A stretch of DNA of 64,000 bases from Candidatus Bathyarchaeota archaeon (GTDB taxonomy: Archaea; Thermoproteota; Bathyarchaeia; TCS64), in assembly GCA_002726865.1 (NCBI GenBank), contig PBSW01000084.1, forward strand, positions 5,878 to 69,877, given 5' to 3'. Positions 53,097 to 62,956 of the stretch are shown here, piece by piece (the stretch's first letter is position 1; each line of letters starts with the position of its first letter). The notes under the pieces were generated by a model, which did not search any database, was not told where the DNA came from, and worked only from the letters and a program-made list of their open reading frames with translations. The translations under genes were made by a program, and so were the position numbers.

Positions 53097-54302
53097 GTGA
53101 TCAATATAGAAGAGAACCAAAAGAGAGGGCTTGCCAGGCTCATGAGCCCTAGCCTGGTCATAATGATCCTTACCCACACGTTAGTCCATGCCGCGGGAAA
53201 CATGCGCGACACCCTCTTCCCCCTCCTTAAGATGGAGTTCAGCCTCACAAACCAGCAAATTGGCCTCATTGTTGCTATTCCAAGCCTCCTTCAGTTCCTC
53301 TTTTCCGTCCCCAGCGGGATCATCTCCGATAGGTTTGGGGCAAAGAAGCTCATTGGGGCGAGCATAGTGATAGCTGCAGCGGGTGCCTTCCTAGGGAGCG
53401 TCTCAATGACTCCCCTGATGTTCATTGTCGCCTCCACCCTCCTAACCCTCAACTCCACTCTCTACCATCCCCCAGCCCAAAGCTACGTCTCTGACATTGC
53501 GAGCCCCCAGGACCGCTCTAGGGTCCTTGGGATCTGGTTCACCGGGGGTACCACGGGAGTAAGCTTGGGCCCCCTCTCCATCACCATACTTATGGGGGTT
53601 CTCGCATTTACCTGGCGACAGATCTACAGCTTCTGGGTCATCCCCATCCTCTTAGGACTCGTAGGTCTCTATTTTCTGAAGCCCCCCACAGAGATGGTGG
53701 AGAAGGAAATCAGAAAATCCTGGGAAAATGAAGAGACCGTGGACACCCTCCTCAACTCCAACATGATCCTCCTCCTCATATCGGGTACAGTAAGGCGTTT
53801 CGGAGGAGGCCTCTCTGCCGGATTCATGACTATCTGGCTTGCTGAATCCCAAGGATGGAACATCAGCCAGATCGGATTGATGCTAGCAGTCGGCTCCCTC
53901 GTCGGCCTTGTCGCAAGCCCCCTCGGGGGGGAGCTCGCCTATCGATACGGGGACAAAAAACTGTTTGGGTTCACCTTATTCGGCTCATACGCATTCTTTG
54001 CCCTCGCCTTTTTCCTCAAGGGGTACTGGCCCTTTATGCTCGCCTACATCATCCATAGATTCTTTGGCATCCTCGGCATGCCTGCCAGCATGACCCTCAC
54101 ATCAAAGCTCTCTCCTCCCAAGCAGAGGGGCGTTGGCTTCGCCCTCTCATCCATACCTGAGAATGTAATGAGACCCGTAGCCGCGATACTCGCCGCGGTC
54201 ATCGCTGACACCTACGGACTCTACCCCATATTCATCACAACCTCAGCGATATACTTCATAGGGCTTGGGATATTCCATTTCGGGGTGCGAATTGAAGAAT
54301 AG
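53097..54302 (+). CDS. major facilitator superfamily transporter
   Basis: A 401-residue, twelve-span transporter. The loop after span 2 reads PSGIISDRFGAKKLIGAS, the second-half loop GGELAYRYGDKKLFG, and span 4/5 contains RVLGIWFTGGTTGVSLGP, a typical MFS helix. GTG 53097 is the first start; ATG 53139 (MSPSLVIMILTHTL) is an alternative closer to the first membrane span. Its 5' end abuts the truncated D-aminoacylase, consistent with a deletion or rearrangement joining them. Substrate unknown. Confidence 0.9.
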   Translation: MINIEENQKRGLARLMSPSLVIMILTHTLVHAAGNMRDTLFPLLKMEFSLTNQQIGLIVAIPSLLQFLFSVPSGIISDRFGAKKLIGASIVIAAAGAFLGSVSMTPLMFIVASTLLTLNSTLYHPPAQSYVSDIASPQDRSRVLGIWFTGGTTGVSLGPLSITILMGVLAFTWRQIYSFWVIPILLGLVGLYFLKPPTEMVEKEIRKSWENEETVDTLLNSNMILLLISGTVRRFGGGLSAGFMTIWLAESQGWNISQIGLMLAVGSLVGLVASPLGGELAYRYGDKKLFGFTLFGSYAFFALAFFLKGYWPFMLAYIIHRFFGILGMPASMTLTSKLSPPKQRGVGFALSSIPENVMRPVAAILAAVIADTYGLYPIFITTSAIYFIGLGIFHFGVRIEE

Positions 54303-54347
54303 TCCGTTAAGTTCTCCCGCCCGCGCAACAAAGGAGAAATAGAAAGT

Positions 54348-55658
54348 CTAAACCTTCACGATTCCGATGCCATTCTCTATGTTGATATCTGTCCCGTAAG
54401 GCTCAGAAAGTTTCTTTATAATCCCCACTATCTCAACACCCTCCTCATTGTCGACGAACATGGGTCTCCCCCTCTGGCTTCTGGACTTGTCCTGCCCTAG
54501 CTCCACAGGGTATAGGGTCAAGCTGTTGAGTCGATCCCCCTCGAATTCCATGAAGGGGATGACACTGATCCAATACTTCCTGTCCTTAGTGAACCACTTG
54601 GAGTCTGGCCACCCAGGCCTCTGGGGCGCATTCTGTCGAGCGTCATAAGCCTTTGAGGGTGTCCCTTTGTAGGGATCGAGCTTGTATCTCTCATAAAAGT
54701 CAGCAGGCATCTTGAAAACGGTCTCATTCTGGAAGATAAAGTCCCCTAGGCCATAGAAGATGGGCTTGCCGTCCCGGACCTCAATACCCCTCATAGCGTG
54801 GTGACCATGGCCGATAAAAGCATGAGCACCCGCGTCGATGACCTCTCGGGCGAAGGTTTCGATGAACTCCGCCGGCTGCTCAAGGTCATGCGGGAGCCCC
54901 TCGTGGGCGTGGAGGCTAAAGAGCACCCAGTCTGCCATCCTAGCAGCGTCCCCGATCGACTCAAGGTTCCCTGCCATATCCTCCGCATGAGGCTTTGTAT
55001 GCATCCCGACATCGTCTCCCACAACGAATTTCTGGCGCAAAAAGATATGAGCTCCATCTGGCTGTACAAGGCCGGATATCCCCAACTCTAACTCGAGCTC
55101 CTTGATGGCCTCAAGACTTTCCTCTTTCACAGTCCACCAAGTTTTAAACCTCAAGGGGTTCAGCCCAGGCCTCCCAGAGAGATCCCTCCGGGCATCCCCT
55201 GCTCGACCGAAAGAGGCAAATGTCGATGACGCCGAGACAAGCGCAACCCTGCCTTGGGGGTACTCCGCGTATGCGGGCGCCCGAGCCTCGGCGAGGTCCT
55301 TTCCGGTGCCGGAATGGAGCACCCCGGCGAGGTTGAGATAGTCCCGAGTACTAAGGAGCCCCCCGTAGAGGTAGTCAAGACTATGATTGTTAGCAGTAGA
55401 AAAAATGCTAAAGCCCATCCACATGAGCTCATCGATGATGTGTGGAGGCGCTCGGGTGTAGGTGCCCCCGGACTCAGCTGAGGGCCAGACCCCGTCCTCG
55501 TTAGCACCATAATCGTGAAGCAGCATCTCATGGTTGGTGAACGCTATGTCCGCGGACCTGATGAGGCTGACCATATCAAGAAACTCGGGCTCAGAGTGGA
55601 CGCTCTGTCTCATAGTAATCAAGGAGTCTCCCGTTGCCACTAAGCGGATATTCTTCAT
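54348..55658 (-). CDS. CapA-family metallophosphatase-like protein
   Basis: A 436-residue protein of the CapA/PgsA (PGA_cap) family, which has a calcineurin-like metal-binding fold. Visible are ATGDSLITMRQSVHSE at the N-terminus, FTNHEMLLHDYG, STANNHSLDYLYGG (NNH motif) and IGHGHHAMRGIEVRDGKP with FYGLGDFIF. CapA proteins are tied to polyglutamate or surface polymer synthesis in bacteria, but archaeal members are mostly unstudied. No signal peptide is seen, and no capB or capC neighbour is present, so a polyglutamate role is not claimed. Start ATG 55658. Confidence 0.85.
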   Translation of the reverse strand: MKNIRLVATGDSLITMRQSVHSEPEFLDMVSLIRSADIAFTNHEMLLHDYGANEDGVWPSAESGGTYTRAPPHIIDELMWMGFSIFSTANNHSLDYLYGGLLSTRDYLNLAGVLHSGTGKDLAEARAPAYAEYPQGRVALVSASSTFASFGRAGDARRDLSGRPGLNPLRFKTWWTVKEESLEAIKELELELGISGLVQPDGAHIFLRQKFVVGDDVGMHTKPHAEDMAGNLESIGDAARMADWVLFSLHAHEGLPHDLEQPAEFIETFAREVIDAGAHAFIGHGHHAMRGIEVRDGKPIFYGLGDFIFQNETVFKMPADFYERYKLDPYKGTPSKAYDARQNAPQRPGWPDSKWFTKDRKYWISVIPFMEFEGDRLNSLTLYPVELGQDKSRSQRGRPMFVDNEEGVEIVGIIKKLSEPYGTDINIENGIGIVKV

Positions 55659-55978
55659 TAGGATACTTCCAAATGAAGCATAGACCTTACCTGATAAAAT
55701 ATGCTCGAACTTTTGCGTAGCCCTTAAACGGAGATTGGATCTATCGTGTCATTCTTGTAGAGAGCCCACTTTCAAAAACTCAACTCTAGCCCTACGGAGA
55801 AAAGCAAGTGATAAACGATCAGTAGCAAAAGTCTACTTTACGGTTTAGGCTTCAATACTAGAGATTATGAAAGAATTGTACAGGAAATATTGGTGAATGG
55901 TCCTGTGTATTAATTTAAGGGGAAAGGTCCAACCATAGAATTATTAAACCTGAACCCCTAGATAAAGTTCGGATAAAT
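55659..55978. other. intergenic, no gene seen
   Basis: About 320 nt between divergent genes; A/T-rich near 55900-55975 with ATTATTAAAC (55938-55950) about 35 nt before the next start, a candidate promoter. No open frame of note. Confidence 0.5.
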
Positions 55979-56230
55979 ATGGCTAATGACCGAGCACTCG
56001 GTGGAATAATATTCCTGGGAAGTCTCTTAGGTATCGGGATCTATTGCTGGTTGCTGTTTATATCGCCGTGGGGTGACCTAACTATCAAGGTTTCGGCACT
56101 CCTCGCTGTAGGGATGGTCCTCCTCATTATAGCGTGGATCGGGTACACCCTGGCAACGACGCCCCCTCCTATGCCCCTAGAAAATTTTGACGTGGATACA
56201 GAAACTAAGGAAGAAAAAGCCTCAAAATAA
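55979..56230 (+). CDS. small two-span membrane protein
   Basis: An 83-residue protein with two hydrophobic helices (about residues 8-30, IIFLGSLLGIGIYCWLLFI, and 37-58, ALLAVGMVLLIIAWIGYTL), then a short acidic and lysine-rich tail (ENFDVDTETKEEKA). I recognise the type from archaeal genomes as an uncharacterised small membrane protein, without a function. Start ATG 55979; a TATA-like element about 35 nt upstream, no clear ribosome site. Confidence 0.65.
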   Translation: MANDRALGGIIFLGSLLGIGIYCWLLFISPWGDLTIKVSALLAVGMVLLIIAWIGYTLATTPPPMPLENFDVDTETKEEKASK

Positions 56231-56292
56231 GATTCTAAAGTAAAGAATTTCTTTGATGGGCCCGGCGAGAAGGGAATAGGATTTATACCACT

Positions 56293-56304
56293 TTTTTATA
56301 TAAA
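56293..56304 (+). promoter_or_regulatory. TATA box for a leaderless small gene
   Basis: TTTTTATATAAA is a near-ideal archaeal TATA element. It sits about 20-30 nt before ATG 56323, the spacing of a leaderless transcript. Confidence 0.5.
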
Positions 56305-56322
56305 TCGATACTCAGATAGCTA

Positions 56323-56436
56323 ATGAATTTAACTTTTGCTAGTCAGCCTAAGAAGTTGATGATTGACTCCAGATTAGAACTTGATCGTTTAAAAGAATAT
56401 AAGGCACGATTCAAACAGACGGGGGTTTCTAGCTAG
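56323..56436 (+). CDS. possible small protein (37 aa), leaderless
   Basis: A short frame from ATG 56323 to TAG 56436 encodes a basic, helical-looking peptide (FASQPKKLMIDSRLELDRL then KEYKARFKQTG). No ribosome site precedes it, but the strong TATA box at the right distance fits leaderless expression. I recognise no family. It lies between two converging genes. The promoter is the main support; chance is possible. Confidence 0.35.
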   Translation: MNLTFASQPKKLMIDSRLELDRLKEYKARFKQTGVSS

Positions 56437-56481
56437 ACATTGCCTCAACACAGAGAGAGTGAAAGCGTCGACCCGCTTGAA

Positions 56482-57174
56482 TTATTGGCTTGGTGAATGT
56501 GTTTCTGCAGTGTCACCGGTACTTTTACCCTTTCTCCTGTTCAGAAACGATGATAAATGGACAAACCTGCTAGAATGACGCCCCTGAACGATGGTGTTAA
56601 TTGGATTCTGCTTTTTCAACTTAACATGAATCTCCTCAAGTGACCCGCAGTCAAAAAGTGTTCGTGCGTTCCCCACCTCACGAATTGTGTGAGCGTCGCT
56701 GCCTCCAATCCTATGTAGATTAAGATCTTCCGCTACTTTCTCCGCTTTCTTATTGAATCTAGATAAAACGCACCTAGAGTTAAACACCTCAACGGCGTCT
56801 ATTCTGGCCTTGAGGCTCTCCCTATCTAGAAGATCTATCTGGGGGGTATCACTGCGGAGACTGTCACAAGGATGGGGGAGCACTACAACTCCGTCCTGAC
56901 TCTGGATCTCATCGATCGTTTCCCAGAAGCCTTGGCTTTTTATCATTTCATTTAGGAACAGCCCGATGATGGACCCGCGATCGGTGGTCCTCTCGATTCC
57001 CTGGATGATCTTGAGACTATCGACATTGGAAAAGCTCCCCCAACCTCTAGTGGTATCATGATCTGTAACAGCTATGCCATCTAGCCTCCTTATCTTGGCT
57101 ACGTGGATTAACTTGCGCGGATCAATGCAAGCATCAAACGAATATTTAGTGTGGACATGAAAGTCGATTATCAA
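56482..57174 (-). CDS. PHP domain phosphoesterase
   Basis: A 230-residue PHP protein: the four metal-site motifs appear as DFHVHTKYSFDACIDP, GIAVTDHDTTRG, VVLPHPCDS and GGSDAHTIREVGNARTLF. Small stand-alone PHP proteins hydrolyse phosphoesters such as nucleoside 3',5'-bisphosphate or histidinol phosphate. No histidine genes are nearby, so HisK function is not assumed. Start TTG 57174; an overlapping ATG is out of frame. Confidence 0.88.
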   Translation of the reverse strand: MIIDFHVHTKYSFDACIDPRKLIHVAKIRRLDGIAVTDHDTTRGWGSFSNVDSLKIIQGIERTTDRGSIIGLFLNEMIKSQGFWETIDEIQSQDGVVVLPHPCDSLRSDTPQIDLLDRESLKARIDAVEVFNSRCVLSRFNKKAEKVAEDLNLHRIGGSDAHTIREVGNARTLFDCGSLEEIHVKLKKQNPINTIVQGRHSSRFVHLSSFLNRRKGKSTGDTAETHSPSQ

Positions 57175-57815
57175 ACTCTGCCGGGTCTCCTCATGAAAAC
57201 AAGTTTAAAAGGATGGAGATCCTCTTTCGGCTTAAATAGATGGGATCTCCATTCATGCCCAGATCCACCATCACTAATCCAATTCTATAAGAAGCAGCCA
57301 GCTATAAGTGCTGAGGCCCCTTAAGAGGGTGTTTATAGCCTATAATCTTGTCTATGTTGAATCTGGCTTTGGAGTGGAATGCTTTACTGGAGAGGGAAAA
57401 AGAGATCAAATTGTGACTGGAAAGGTAAATTGTCCTTCATATTAAAAAAAGCGCGTGTGTAACTGTGTTGACCATAAAGATCCTGGTTTATGAAGCCCGT
57501 CCTCATATTCTTGAAGAGGATCTAAACACACTTGGATGGTTCGGTGTTGTAAAATAGTGGATCTACCATGTATACACATTCCATCTTAACGCCATCTTCC
57601 CTTCACAAGAACCTCAAGATCGGGAGAAACCTCTTTTCTGGGAGGGGAACCTTTTGTAGGGGGCTCACAAACTTGACCAATCTAAGGGGAGGATATATCA
57701 GCTGAGCTAAATGGACAGCTTATTGTAGCTTTTCTAAATGGATCTTTAAAAAAGGGGAAGTTTGCCTTAAAGAAACCCAAAGAATTATCTTCTTTGACCC
57801 CCACTCAAGGCATTC
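57175..57815. other. intergenic, no gene seen
   Basis: About 640 nt between divergent genes. Frames are closed by frequent stops in all phases and I could fold no tRNA. An A/T-rich segment lies near 57440-57455. Nothing else identifiable. Confidence 0.5.
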
Positions 57816-58439
57816 ATGAAGATTAACAAAAAGACAGTTATCGCCCTTTTTATGATTGTAATGTTCCTTTTCACAATTTTAATATCAATCGGAGACGTGT
57901 TAGAAGTGTTACTTAGGGGAAACAAAAGGGGCACAATAGAAGAGGTTGAAGAAACAATAGTAGTAATTGAAACTACGATGGGAAATATTGAGGTAAAGTT
58001 AAACGCTGTATCAGCCCCAGAAACAACGGCGAACTTTCTGGATTACGTCAAGTCCGACTTTTATGTAGACACAGTGTTCCACAGGGTGATACCAGGCTTC
58101 ATGATTCAGGGCGGCGGGTTTATTGCCACAGGTAAACCAAAGATCACGGAGGATCCGATTGAGCTCGAGTCGAATAACGGGCTTAAGAACCTGCGAGGAA
58201 CAATAGCGATGGCTAGGACCAGTGACCCTAACAGTGCCACGTCCCAGTTTTTCATCAATCTGGTAGATAATGAGTTCCTCGATTATACTTCAACTAATGA
58301 GGGGTACGCTGTTTTTGGGGAGGTCGTTGAGGGAATGGAAGTTATGGAAGCTATTGGAAATGTGAAGACGGCTACATCTGGGCTATTTGAGGACTGGCCT
58401 GAGGAAGACGTTGTCATACTAGGCGCCTATCTGAAGTAA
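57816..58439 (+). CDS. cyclophilin-type peptidyl-prolyl isomerase, membrane anchored
   Basis: The 207-residue protein starts with a membrane span (residues 8-25, VIALFMIVMFLFTILISI), then a cyclophilin domain with VFHRVIPGFMIQGGGF, GTIAMARTSDPNSATSQFF and DYTSTNEGYAVFGEVVEGM. The R of FHR and the QFF segment needed for isomerase activity are kept. It probably works outside the membrane, helping exported proteins fold. Start ATG 57816. Single gene. Confidence 0.92.
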   Translation: MKINKKTVIALFMIVMFLFTILISIGDVLEVLLRGNKRGTIEEVEETIVVIETTMGNIEVKLNAVSAPETTANFLDYVKSDFYVDTVFHRVIPGFMIQGGGFIATGKPKITEDPIELESNNGLKNLRGTIAMARTSDPNSATSQFFINLVDNEFLDYTSTNEGYAVFGEVVEGMEVMEAIGNVKTATSGLFEDWPEEDVVILGAYLK

Positions 58440-58510
58440 AACTGAGCGGTCGCCCGCTTTGTTCCAAAGCTGTAATTGAAAAAGGTCTGCGTTCTATTGG
58501 CGGAATGTCC

Positions 58511-59812
58511 TTAAATATGGATAGGATTAAGGGTCTCTTCTATAATCTCTAGACCATTCATATAGGGCTTCAGCGCCTTCGGAACCACAACCGACCCGTC
58601 TGCCTGCTGATACTGCTCCAGCACAGCAATCATGGTTCTGCTCGTTGCAAGGGCCGTGTTATTCAGAGTATGTACAAACCCAGCAGGGGCTTGCCCCTCC
58701 TTATTCCTGTACCGGATATTGAGGCGGCGAGCCTGATAGTCTGTGCAGTTACTGTTACTCCCTGACTCCCGAAACTGCCCGTCTGCCATCCAAATCTCGG
58801 TATCATATTTTTTTGCTGCGATGGAACCAAGGTCCCCAGTGCAAACATTGACGATCCTGTAATAGAGCCCCAGACCCTGATATAGCTCCTCGCAGTTCTG
58901 CTGGATCTCCTCGTGGATCTCCCAGCTTTGCTCAGGGAGGCTGAAGACGAACTGCTCCACCTTGTTGAACTGATGCACCCTGAAAAGGCCCTTGGTGTAC
59001 CTGCCGTGGGTCCCAATCTCCTTCCTGAAACAAGGACTCACCCCACAGAACTTTAGGGGTAAGTCCTTAGCGTTCATTACCTCATCCATGAGCATCGAGC
59101 CCATTGCATGTTCACTAGTCGCGATAAGATAGAGATCCTCTTTCTCAATCTTATACATTACAGACTCGAAATCAGCGAGATCGGTGATTCCCTCGTATGG
59201 TTTCCTCCGGATCATGTAGGGGGGAACGATTAAGGAAAAGCCCTTGTTAAGTAAGTGGCTGATAGCATACTGCATAATAGCGTAGTCAAGGAGCGCTAGC
59301 TCGTTCCTTAGGTAGTAAAATCCGGAGCCTGAAACCTTTGCGGCCCGCTCCAAATCGAGGATGCCAAGAGCAGCCGCGATTTCAGCGTGGCTCTTAGGCT
59401 CGAAATCGAACTCTGGACGTGTCCCCATCTTCCTGAGCTCGACGTTATCGCTATCGTCAATCCCATATGGCACAGACTTGTGGAGCATATTTGGTAACCG
59501 CATCAAGGAAGCCCTGATGTTCTCTCCGTATTGATCCCTCTCGGTCTCAGCGTAGATGATCCGCTTGGGAATCTTAGATGCTTCCTCCCGGAGCGATGAG
59601 GAGTCCTCACCTTCCCTAATCTTATCCCCGATCTCAGAGCTGATCTTATTCCTCCGGCTTCTGAGATTATTCACCACGCCAGTTAGCTCCCGCCATTTGG
59701 CGTCATCCGTTATTAGTTGGTCTAGTAGTGCTTCCTTTTTATGGTCATGCCTCCGGGCTAAGTTCTCCCTAACAGTCTCGGGGCTTTCTCTAATGAGTCG
59801 AATGTCCAACAT
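58511..59812 (-). CDS. serS: seryl-tRNA synthetase
   Basis: Charges tRNA-Ser. The common (not the methanogen-type) class II enzyme: N-terminal coiled-coil arm at about residues 25-105 (ELTGVVNNLRSRRNKISSEI), then motif 2 CFRKEIGTHGRYTKGLFRVH and motif 3 NNTALATSRTMIAVLEQYQ near the end. I prefer ATG 59812 (MLDIRLIRESPETV), the canonical N-terminus; the frame opens four codons earlier at 59824. A tRNA-Ser gene lies 3.5 kb to the right but is not linked. Confidence 0.95.
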   Translation of the reverse strand: MLDIRLIRESPETVRENLARRHDHKKEALLDQLITDDAKWRELTGVVNNLRSRRNKISSEIGDKIREGEDSSSLREEASKIPKRIIYAETERDQYGENIRASLMRLPNMLHKSVPYGIDDSDNVELRKMGTRPEFDFEPKSHAEIAAALGILDLERAAKVSGSGFYYLRNELALLDYAIMQYAISHLLNKGFSLIVPPYMIRRKPYEGITDLADFESVMYKIEKEDLYLIATSEHAMGSMLMDEVMNAKDLPLKFCGVSPCFRKEIGTHGRYTKGLFRVHQFNKVEQFVFSLPEQSWEIHEEIQQNCEELYQGLGLYYRIVNVCTGDLGSIAAKKYDTEIWMADGQFRESGSNSNCTDYQARRLNIRYRNKEGQAPAGFVHTLNNTALATSRTMIAVLEQYQQADGSVVVPKALKPYMNGLEIIEETLNPIHI

Positions 59813-60612
59813 CCTCTGCACCAAAATAAAATGTGGACAACCCCCTTTTTAGGCATTGTCTAAGGCTATTTCATGACTTTACACAGATAACAGTTATAGA
59901 CCCAAGTTAACAGGAGGAGCGAAGGTTTTTTGGAATGGCTATTTTGAAGTATCAAATCGGGATGTCTGAAGCAATATGCATGTGGCGTTACTCAATATAG
60001 TGCGCTACTTATCATTCCAGCCAGTAAGGGGCATCTGAGGCCTCTAACAAGTAAAATCGGGAAATCACTACATTAGCCTAAGCGCGAGAGGCTCAGGGCC
60101 GAACAGTCATTATAAACGTCTTCAGAACATTCACAACTTTTCCTCAGTCCATAGCTAAGGCCACCAAGAGAATTACCCTCGTTTTCATGGGGAAAAGACG
60201 TTCCAGCCGAGAAAACTAAACCTAACTAGATCCAAATCGAGGAAGTTGGGGGTTTATATTGGAGGACTTCGACCATTTTAACCCCCAAAAACGACACTAT
60301 TCACCCTAATTTTACCAAGCACATAGTTATTCAGAAGACCTAGGCAGTCATCAATGACGCGGTGAACTCCAGAGATAAGAAAGCTCAGGAGCTTTGTAAT
60401 GGTTTAGGGTATCTACGTGTGTTTCAACAGTTTGGATGATTTATCAGGGTTATGACTTTGGTTTCAAGTTATCCAAAGATAGGGAACCTAGGACCAACTG
60501 ATATTTCAGAAAGAAATAAAGGTGAAGTGGGGCAGCCTAGGGGGGAGGTTCAGTAGCTCTTGGGTTCAGGGTTTCTGAACCAAGTTGTTACATGTATAAA
60601 TGTGCGCATGTA
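59813..60612. other. intergenic, no gene seen
   Basis: Almost 800 nt downstream of nadX and upstream of serS on the same strand. All frames are closed by stops; I could not fold a tRNA or find a repeat. A hairpin near its right end is listed separately. Confidence 0.5.
60563..60581 (-). terminator. perfect 7-bp hairpin after nadX
   Basis: GGTTCAG-GGTTT-CTGAACC forms an uninterrupted stem 32 nt past the nadX stop. No T-run follows, so termination is a guess; it could also be a protein site. Confidence 0.25.
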
Positions 60613-61437
60613 TCAAGTACCTAACTGGATAGGTTCAGTGATCTTTCTAAGGGTCTGTATAGCTGCCAGCGCTGCAAGGTAACTTGTCTTTGGGTTACCT
60701 GGATGAACATGATTCTTTACCAAGGTATTGAGTTCTCCGAAATCCCCTTTCACATGTATATTATGTTGGGTTCTAATCGCTTCTGGATCAGCTATAATCT
60801 TCACCATGGTTCTATCCACGCCTAACCCCGCAAGACTAAGGGCAACTGCAACATTAACATTTTTTGGAAACCCACTGATAGCTTCCCTTGCAGTACCTTG
60901 AAAGATCACCTTAGAGGTCTTAAATTGACTCAAATCGATCTTATTCTCAACCAAAAAAGGGGCGCCTAAAAGGCTTTTCGGATGTTTAATCGACGTAATC
61001 TCAGCAGAGTGTATTGCTTCTACAGAAGCTGCCTTTACGCCATCTAGACCGCAAATAGCCCCGGAGGGCAGGTAGATTTTCACAGTTTTCTCCCTAGCAA
61101 CGTTTTCCAAGCGAGACAGCAAAACATTGTCACTGAGGGCACCTACGCTCATAATTAGCATGTGCTTCCCCGCTGTCAGTGCTTTCTCGGCAAAGGACTT
61201 AACCGCCTCTCGTGAGGCTGCCTCTATCACTAAATCGATACGTTCATCTGTTATGATCTTATTGGGTTCAGTGGTCATAAGAACGTTAGTCATTTGAACC
61301 TTTTTGCTGAGAGTATTCAGCTTGCTTTCATCAATATCGCTCACCGCGATCAAAGTTATACCCCCCGCTTTCCCGTCAGATATCGCACGGGCAAGAGTAA
61401 TGCCAATAGCGCCACACCCGATTAATCCGACATTCAA
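60613..61437 (-). CDS. nadX: L-aspartate dehydrogenase
   Basis: NAD(P)-dependent oxidation of aspartate to iminoaspartate, the first step of NAD synthesis where NadX replaces NadB. The 274-residue protein has the Rossmann loop VGLIGCGAIGITLARAI, DLVIEAASREAVKSFAEK, MSVGALSD, LPSGAICGLDGVKAAS and the C-terminal KNVNVAVALSLAGLG, all typical. The start is TTG 61437; ATG 61433 is out of frame. nadA and nadC are not in the window. Confidence 0.92.
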   Translation of the reverse strand: MNVGLIGCGAIGITLARAISDGKAGGITLIAVSDIDESKLNTLSKKVQMTNVLMTTEPNKIITDERIDLVIEAASREAVKSFAEKALTAGKHMLIMSVGALSDNVLLSRLENVAREKTVKIYLPSGAICGLDGVKAASVEAIHSAEITSIKHPKSLLGAPFLVENKIDLSQFKTSKVIFQGTAREAISGFPKNVNVAVALSLAGLGVDRTMVKIIADPEAIRTQHNIHVKGDFGELNTLVKNHVHPGNPKTSYLAALAAIQTLRKITEPIQLGT

Positions 61438-61718
61438 TTCAATCAGCCAACTATATTTAGACCTAAATACCTTCCATTTAACTCACGCGAGGCGCAAGAA
61501 ACTTTTCCTTAAGGGATCCACGCGCGATCGATTTAACCTTCTTTATATTGTATACCTAAATCCCTCAGCGAGAGTATAACGACACTAATTAAGAAAGATA
61601 ATTTCCTTTTTACGCGTGTGTATTAACGATCTATTCTATTTGCTGAGAGGTCAGCACGCGCTTGATTTTAATACTGAGGATTAATAAAGCGCTGTACTGC
61701 AGATTTTCTTGTTGTATC

Positions 61719-62117
61719 ATGACGTTCGCCAATGACAAACTAAGAAACTTTGTAAAGGAGGTCTCAAGGGGTATCGTAGCCACTATCGAAAGCGACGGGC
61801 AACCCCACATCTCCGTGAAGAACGGTCGCCTTAGAAGAGATGGTACCCTCGAACTTTGGAACGTATTCGGCGGGGAAACCGTGCTTAACATAGAGGCAAA
61901 TCCACGAGTCTGCGTCACTTTCACCGACTTTAACGAAGTAAAAGGATATAGATTCAAGGGGCTAGGGAAAATTGAGAGAGAAGGGGAGAGGTTCACGAAG
62001 GTCAAAGAGAACCTCGCTAGAGCTAATTGGGTTCTTAGGGCTCTCATCAGGGTCCACGTCAAAGAGGTCACCCTAATATCTCAGAAGCCGGATGAGGTGA
62101 ATAAGAAAATATTCTAA
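61719..62117 (+). CDS. pyridoxamine 5'-phosphate oxidase-like (split-barrel) protein
   Basis: A 132-residue split barrel of the PNPOx-like superfamily, which binds FMN or F420: VSRGIVATIESDGQPHISVK, WNVFGGETVLNIEANPRVCV, FKGLGKIEREGERF. No catalytic assignment is possible; archaeal members include F420-dependent reductases. The open frame begins at 61662, but ATG 61719 (MTFANDKLRNFVKEV) is the natural start of the domain. Confidence 0.8.
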   Translation: MTFANDKLRNFVKEVSRGIVATIESDGQPHISVKNGRLRRDGTLELWNVFGGETVLNIEANPRVCVTFTDFNEVKGYRFKGLGKIEREGERFTKVKENLARANWVLRALIRVHVKEVTLISQKPDEVNKKIF

Positions 62118-62494
62118 ACCGCACATGTAAACTTGTTTTTACTCAAGGCAACTTACTTCCAAAATAAATAGTGAATCCTTTACTCGTGCGCTCTAGCCAA
62201 AACGAGTTCATCTACCAGAAGAGGAACAGTCTATTCTTTTAGCTGGAGAAAAGAATCCTCAAAAGGATATACCCCCCTCTTGAATTGTGTTCAACTAGGA
62301 TATTATAGAGGCCCTAAGATCATTTTTCTAGGGGAAGCGACCTAATTGCAGGATTTAAAAGAACTCAGGGATAGATATCGAATTGTCTGCAAGGCACGGA
62401 TTTAACCTAGATTAACGTATTCAGGAATCGGTGTCATCCATAATTCAACCTTCCTAAGAAGAATTGATGCAGTTATTAGGGGGTAGGTGATATT
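62118..62494. other. intergenic, no gene seen
   Basis: About 380 nt; A/T-rich, no open frame of note. The strong site GGTAGGTGAT just before 62495 belongs to the next gene. Confidence 0.5.
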
Positions 62495-62827
62495 ATGGTA
62501 CCAGTTGAGATGACCGAAGAGGAAATTAAGAAGAAAATCTTTGAGAACACTAACTTCAAGTTCGGTACGGCATACGGTGTTTACTCGAAAAAATTTGAAC
62601 AGTCCAAAAGTGACGAGGTAAAGGAACGCCTGAACGAGCTCATCATTAACCTAAATTCCGATGAGATTACCTACCCACAGTTCTATAATGAAATTTCAAA
62701 CTTAGATCAGGGTGAGGAAGGCGAACGGCGATATAGGTTCCACAGAACAAAGATCTCAGGATCACGGAAGTTCGCTGCCCGTAAGGCAGAACAAAAATTA
62801 GATAGGGTCAAGCGGCACAAAAGATAG
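62495..62827 (+). CDS. small basic hypothetical protein
   Basis: A 110-residue protein with an acidic, helical N-terminal half (MTEEEIKKKIFENTNFKF) and a strongly basic tail (SRKFAARKAEQKLDRVKRHK). GGTGAT stands 3 nt before ATG 62495, one of the best ribosome sites in the window, so it is surely a gene. I do not recognise a family. The basic tail suggests nucleic-acid contact, an inference only. Two other small proteins follow on the same strand. Confidence 0.65.
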   Translation: MVPVEMTEEEIKKKIFENTNFKFGTAYGVYSKKFEQSKSDEVKERLNELIINLNSDEITYPQFYNEISNLDQGEEGERRYRFHRTKISGSRKFAARKAEQKLDRVKRHKR

Positions 62828-62956
62828 GGGCGCAACAGGAATGTCTGGTGGAGATACTACATTAAAATACCTTAGCTGTGATCAATCCAGATCTTCCCTA
62901 GGGATCTCGTACCGAACTGTATCAGACTAACAGTATCGAAAAAGGATGGTTAAAAG

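Noticed and set aside
57464..57556. A possible short frame in the 57.2-57.8 kb gap
   Set aside because: On careful reading it stops after nine codons.
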